DNA of 64,000 nt from G963720475 sp963720475 (GTDB lineage Bacteria > Actinomycetota > Thermoleophilia > Solirubrobacterales > Thermoleophilaceae). Positions 61,242-64,000 of this stretch are shown piece by piece; within the stretch, counting starts at the first letter, position 1; every line of letters begins with the position of its first letter. The stretch covers positions 1,550,001 through 1,614,000 of the forward strand of contig OY970394.1 in the NCBI GenBank assembly GCA_963720475.1, in the 5' to 3' direction. Position numbers and translations under genes: made by a program. The notes under the pieces were generated by a model. The model was not told the origin of the DNA, ran no database searches, and was given only the letters and a program-made list of their open reading frames with translations.

Positions 61242-62114
61242 TCAGCCCGGGCGCACGGCCGTGAGGACCTCGGGCCAGTGGTCGTGGGCAAGGAAGTGCC
61301 CCTCGCCGGGCCTCTCCACGAGGGTCGCACGAGGGATGTCGGCAGCCAGGCGCGACACCCACGAGGCCGGAAGCAGCCGGTCGTCGTCTCCCTGCCAGAG
61401 CGTCACCGGCGCTTCGATCTCGCGCAGGTCGAATCCCCACGGCTCGGCCATGACGCGGTACTCCTCGACCACACCCTGCGGTTGCATGAGGCCTTCGGCG
61501 ATCGCGGCGGAGAATGCCTTCGGGTCACGTGCGATCGCTCGCGCCGAGGCCGGGTCCTCTTCGATCGCCGCCCCCTTGGCGAACAACTTCGGTGCGCGTG
61601 CGGCGGCGGTGCCCATGACTCGGAAGGCCGTGCGCGCCACGATCGGCGCTCTCCCGCTCAGCCAGGTGAAGCGGCGGTCCATCGAGTTGATGTCGTCGAG
61701 CATCTCCGGCCAGTCGGCGGGGATCGCGCTGGCGATCAGGCCGACATGCGCCACGCGCGTGCCCAGCCGGGCGCCGCAGACGGCGGCGTATGGCCCGCCG
61801 AACGACCAGCCGAGGACCGAGAAGCGCCCGATACCGAGCGCGTCCGCGAGGTTCGCGGCGACGTCAGCCCAATCGAGCAGCGTACGGCCGGGCTGGGGTG
61901 TGGACAGCCCGATGCCGGGGCGATCGGGCGCGATCAGCCGCACGCCGCAGTCTCTCGCCGGTGAGTCGGCGGAGGCTGCGTCGAGACGGCTCGATAGGCC
62001 GCCGTGGCACCAAAGGACGGGACTGCCGGCGGGATCGCCGAACTCGGCGAGGCCGAGCGTGAGGCCGTCGGCAAGCGCGATCGTCGTGTCGCTCGGATGG
62101 TGGTGGCGCTTCAT
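61242..62114 (-). CDS. Alpha/beta hydrolase
   Basis: A 290-residue cytoplasmic alpha/beta hydrolase: oxyanion VLWCHGGLSSRLDA, LIAPDRPGIGLSTPQPGRT, nucleophile elbow VLGWSFGGPYAAV (GWSFG), acid in LWQGDDDRLLP and catalytic histidine in PGEGHFLAHDH. Substrate unknown; looks like an esterase or lactonase. I use the ATG at 62112-62114, nine bases behind a TACTCT box; a GTG at 62144 would add ten residues. Confidence 0.88.
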   Translation of the reverse strand: MKRHHHPSDTTIALADGLTLGLAEFGDPAGSPVLWCHGGLSSRLDAASADSPARDCGVRLIAPDRPGIGLSTPQPGRTLLDWADVAANLADALGIGRFSVLGWSFGGPYAAVCGARLGTRVAHVGLIASAIPADWPEMLDDINSMDRRFTWLSGRAPIVARTAFRVMGTAAARAPKLFAKGAAIEEDPASARAIARDPKAFSAAIAEGLMQPQGVVEEYRVMAEPWGFDLREIEAPVTLWQGDDDRLLPASWVSRLAADIPRATLVERPGEGHFLAHDHWPEVLTAVRPG

Positions 62115-62158
62115 CGCGATCCGAGAGTAGTGCCGTGCCGCCACGGCGATAGGGTCAC

Positions 62159-62950
62159 GTGTGCGTGACGCCGCCGACGCTTTGGCAGATCGAGGTATCG
62201 CACTACAACGAGAAGGCTCGCTGGGCGCTCGACTACAAGCAGGTGGCCCATGTGCGCAAGGCGCCGCTGCCGGGGTTGACAGGTCTCTACGCGCTTTGGC
62301 TGACGCGCGGCGGCCAGCGCCGTTTCCCGGTCCTGACCCTCGAGGGACGAAACATCGGTGACTCGACTGCGATCATCGCCGCGCTCGAGCAGTACAAGCC
62401 TGACCCGCCGCTCTACCCCGACGAGCCCACCGAGCGGGCCCGCGCGCTCGAGCTGGAGGAATTCTTCGACGAGCAGCTGGCGCCGTACATCCGGCGGTTC
62501 GTTTTCTTCCACACGCTCGACGACGACGACGCTCTGCGCGACGCGATCGCTCCGCACGCCTCGCCCGCCCGCCAACGCGCGCTCCGCATGGCGGGGCCGG
62601 TCGCGCGGCCGATGGTGAGGCGCGACTTCGGGATCAACCCCGACAGCGCGGCGCGAGCGCGCGAGCGCATCGTCGCGGCGATGGATCGGCTCGAGAGCGA
62701 GCTGGGGGAGAGCGACTACCTTGTCGGCGACCGTTTCAGCGTCGCCGACCTCACGGGCGCAACCCTGTTCACGCCGGTACTCGCCCCGCCCGAGCGCCAG
62801 TACGCGCCGATCAGCGTCACCCCGCCGGTGCAGAAGCTGCGTGACGAGCTGCAAGCGCGGCCCGGCGGGAGGTGGGTCGCCGAGATGTTCGCGCGCCACC
62901 GTGGGGTGTCGGCGGAGATCGGCGCCGGCGCGTCAGCCGCGGCGGCATAG
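62159..62950 (+). CDS. Glutathione S-transferase-like protein, second copy
   Basis: A 263-residue GST-fold protein: LWQIEVSHYNEKARWALDYK in the N-terminal thioredoxin-like domain (serine/tyrosine active-site region), RRFPVLTLEGRNIGDSTAII (cis-proline and SxxI pocket), and a helical domain with YLVGDRFSVADLTGATLF. The thiol cofactor is unknown. Start is GTG 62159 or GTG 62165 in the same frame; a TAGGGT box (62150-62155) favours a short leader either way. Seven bases separate it from the hydratase gene. Confidence 0.85.
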   Translation: MCVTPPTLWQIEVSHYNEKARWALDYKQVAHVRKAPLPGLTGLYALWLTRGGQRRFPVLTLEGRNIGDSTAIIAALEQYKPDPPLYPDEPTERARALELEEFFDEQLAPYIRRFVFFHTLDDDDALRDAIAPHASPARQRALRMAGPVARPMVRRDFGINPDSAARARERIVAAMDRLESELGESDYLVGDRFSVADLTGATLFTPVLAPPERQYAPISVTPPVQKLRDELQARPGGRWVAEMFARHRGVSAEIGAGASAAAA

Positions 62951-62957
62951 GCGCGCG

Positions 62958-63758
62958 ATGAGCGTGTTGACGACCGACGAGCCTGCTCCGCACGTCCGCC
63001 GCGTCGCGCTCGCCCGGCCCGAAAACTTGAACGCGATGACGTCGGAGCTGTGCAAGGCCCTCCACGACGAGCTGGCGGTGATCGCCGAGGACCGCTCGTG
63101 CCGCGCGGTGATCCTGACGGGGGAGGGGAGGGGCTTCTGCGCCGGCCTCGACCTCCAGGGCTACGGGGACGCGCCCGGGAACGACGGCTCCGACCAGGCG
63201 CGCGACCGCCACGCGAACCAGACCCACATGTCGAGCCTGATCCTTGCCGTCCGCGCCTTGCCGCAACCGGTGATCGCGGCTGTGAACGGCCCGGCGGCGG
63301 GCTTCGGGTTCGCGTTGTCGCTGGCGTGCGACATCCGCTATGCCGCCGAGGAGGCCGTGTTCCGCGCCGCCTTCATCAACATCGGCGTGTCGAACTGCGA
63401 CATGGGGACGAGCTGGCTGCTGCCGCGGCTGATCGGCGCGTCGCGGGCGCACGAGCTGATGCTGACCGGCCGGCGGGTGAGTCCTGAGGAGGCGCTCGCG
63501 ATGGGGCTGGTCGCCGATGTGGTTCCGGGCGACGCTTTGGCGGAGCGGGCGGTGGAGGGTGCCGAGCAGATCGCGGCGCTGGCGCCGTGGGCGGTGCGGC
63601 TGACGAAGCAGGGGATGTGGAGCGCGCTCGAGATGCCGTCGGAGCAGGCCGCGGTGGAGTACGAGGACCGCCAGCAGATCATGGCGACGTTCGGAGTCGC
63701 GATGCCGGAGGCGATCGGGGCGTTCCTCGAGAAGCGCCCGGCTGAGTTCGCGGACTAG
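62958..63758 (+). CDS. Enoyl-CoA hydratase/isomerase family protein
   Basis: A 266-residue crotonase: ALARPENLNAMTSELCKALH, oxyanion-hole segments FCAGLDLQGYG and NGPAAGFGFALSLACDIRYA, and SWLLPRLIGASRAHELMLTG. The first catalytic glutamate position is not clear, so hydratase, isomerase or another crotonase reaction is possible. Part of a two-gene rightward unit with the GST-like gene. The ATG at 62958 is the first start giving the family N-terminus. Confidence 0.88.
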   Translation: MSVLTTDEPAPHVRRVALARPENLNAMTSELCKALHDELAVIAEDRSCRAVILTGEGRGFCAGLDLQGYGDAPGNDGSDQARDRHANQTHMSSLILAVRALPQPVIAAVNGPAAGFGFALSLACDIRYAAEEAVFRAAFINIGVSNCDMGTSWLLPRLIGASRAHELMLTGRRVSPEEALAMGLVADVVPGDALAERAVEGAEQIAALAPWAVRLTKQGMWSALEMPSEQAAVEYEDRQQIMATFGVAMPEAIGAFLEKRPAEFAD

Positions 63759-63768
63759 CTCGCGGAAG

Positions 63769-63842
63769 TGGAGCTGGCCGGAATCGAACCGGCGACCTCT
63801 TGCGTGCCACGCAAGCGCTCTGGCCAACTGAGCTACAGCCCC
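63769..63842 (-). tRNA. tRNA-Ala (anticodon GGC)
   Basis: On the minus strand, acceptor GGGGCTG pairs with CAGCTCC (one G-T pair), discriminator A at 63769. Anticodon stem CTTGC/GCAAG encloses GTGGCAC, anticodon GGC. T-arm CCGG-TTCGATT-CCGG is intact. No encoded CCA. Confidence 0.95.
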
Positions 63843-63903
63843 TAGAACCGCAATTGTAGTTTCTCCTCGCCCGAAACCGGTCGAGCTTTACCGGCCGTCG
63901 CGT

Positions 63904-63928
63904 CCTATCCATGCCATACATGGATAGG
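63904..63928. repeat. Perfect 10-bp inverted repeat
   Basis: CCTATCCATG (63904-63913) and CATGGATAGG (63919-63928) with a CCATA loop form a strong hairpin in the 158-base segment after tRNA-Ala. This segment has lower GC and no convincing gene. A 6-bp CGTCTC/GAGACG hairpin lies at the very end (63982-64000). Role unknown: operator, terminator of a gene beyond the window, or a promoter-region element for the tRNA. Confidence 0.6.
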
Positions 63929-64000
63929 GCGACATTGCCGGCAAGAAAAAACCAGGAGCGATGAGTTTTCGCCCCGCCCGCCGTCTCAACCACCGAGACG

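Noticed and set aside
63935..63944. TTGCCGGCAA palindrome followed by an A-run as a terminator
   Set aside because: The palindrome has no loop, so it cannot form a normal terminator hairpin.
63679..63993. Minus-strand open frame of 104 codons across tRNA-Ala
   Set aside because: It reads through the tRNA gene and the inverted repeat, with no homology and no ribosome site.

Overview
The window is a high-GC chromosomal segment from an actinobacterium. Gene order (tig, clpP, clpX, valS, folC, ndk, mreBCD, mrdA, rodA, rng, rplU, rpmA, obg, proB, proA, nadD, rsfS) is the classical actinobacterial block. Lysine/alanine-rich ribosomal protein tails, many GTG/TTG starts and many start codons lying directly behind a TANNNT -10 box point to a deep actinobacterial lineage; Thermoleophilia/Solirubrobacterales is my best guess, by inference only.

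Layout. 1-8994: small housekeeping and accessory enzymes on both strands (Nudix, OsmC, cobalamin adenosyltransferase, DUF1015, CAP protein, methyltransferase, HD protein, UDP-sugar enzyme) with tRNA-Pro and tRNA-Arg. 9031-16785: an accessory stretch behind tRNA-His with GNAT and SnoaL-like proteins, a frameshifted secreted repeat protein, DUF899/RibD-type reductases, a secreted beta-propeller and a frameshifted VOC protein. 16817-21846: SDR plus thiolase-like pair, a Baeyer-Villiger-type monooxygenase, an alpha/beta hydrolase and a 39-residue protein. 21903-40577: the conserved core, meaning protein quality control (Tig-ClpP-ClpX), ValS, FolC, Ndk, Maf, the rod-shape/elongasome operon mreB-mreC-mreD-mrdA-rodA, and RNase G/E. 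54475-61235: the second half of that core (rplU-rpmA, obg-proB-proA-nadD-rsfS). 61242-63842: hydrolase, GST, enoyl-CoA hydratase and tRNA-Ala.

The most unusual region is 40578-54474. About 13.9 kb of mostly predicted secreted proteins separates rng from rplU, which are neighbours in well-studied actinobacteria. It carries a 1284-residue RTX-repeat protein, two tandem paralogous secreted proteins that I predict to be papain-like cysteine hydrolases, a damaged gene ending in what resembles half of a RelA/SpoT-like domain, a divergent pair of a BNR/Asp-box propeller and an M36 fungalysin-type metalloprotease, and a GST-like protein. The leading gene has its own TTGCAA-N17-TTAGAT promoter. This is the best candidate for an undescribed system, perhaps extracellular calcium-dependent proteolysis or attachment.

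A second module, HxlR regulator versus small protein plus thioesterase, sits between rpmA and obg with a 7-bp inverted-repeat operator between the divergent genes. Four genes carry single-base frameshifts while keeping their motifs, so either sequencing errors or recent gene decay are present. No CRISPR array, insertion sequence, phage gene or replication origin was seen. No gene-free stretch exceeds 300 bases.
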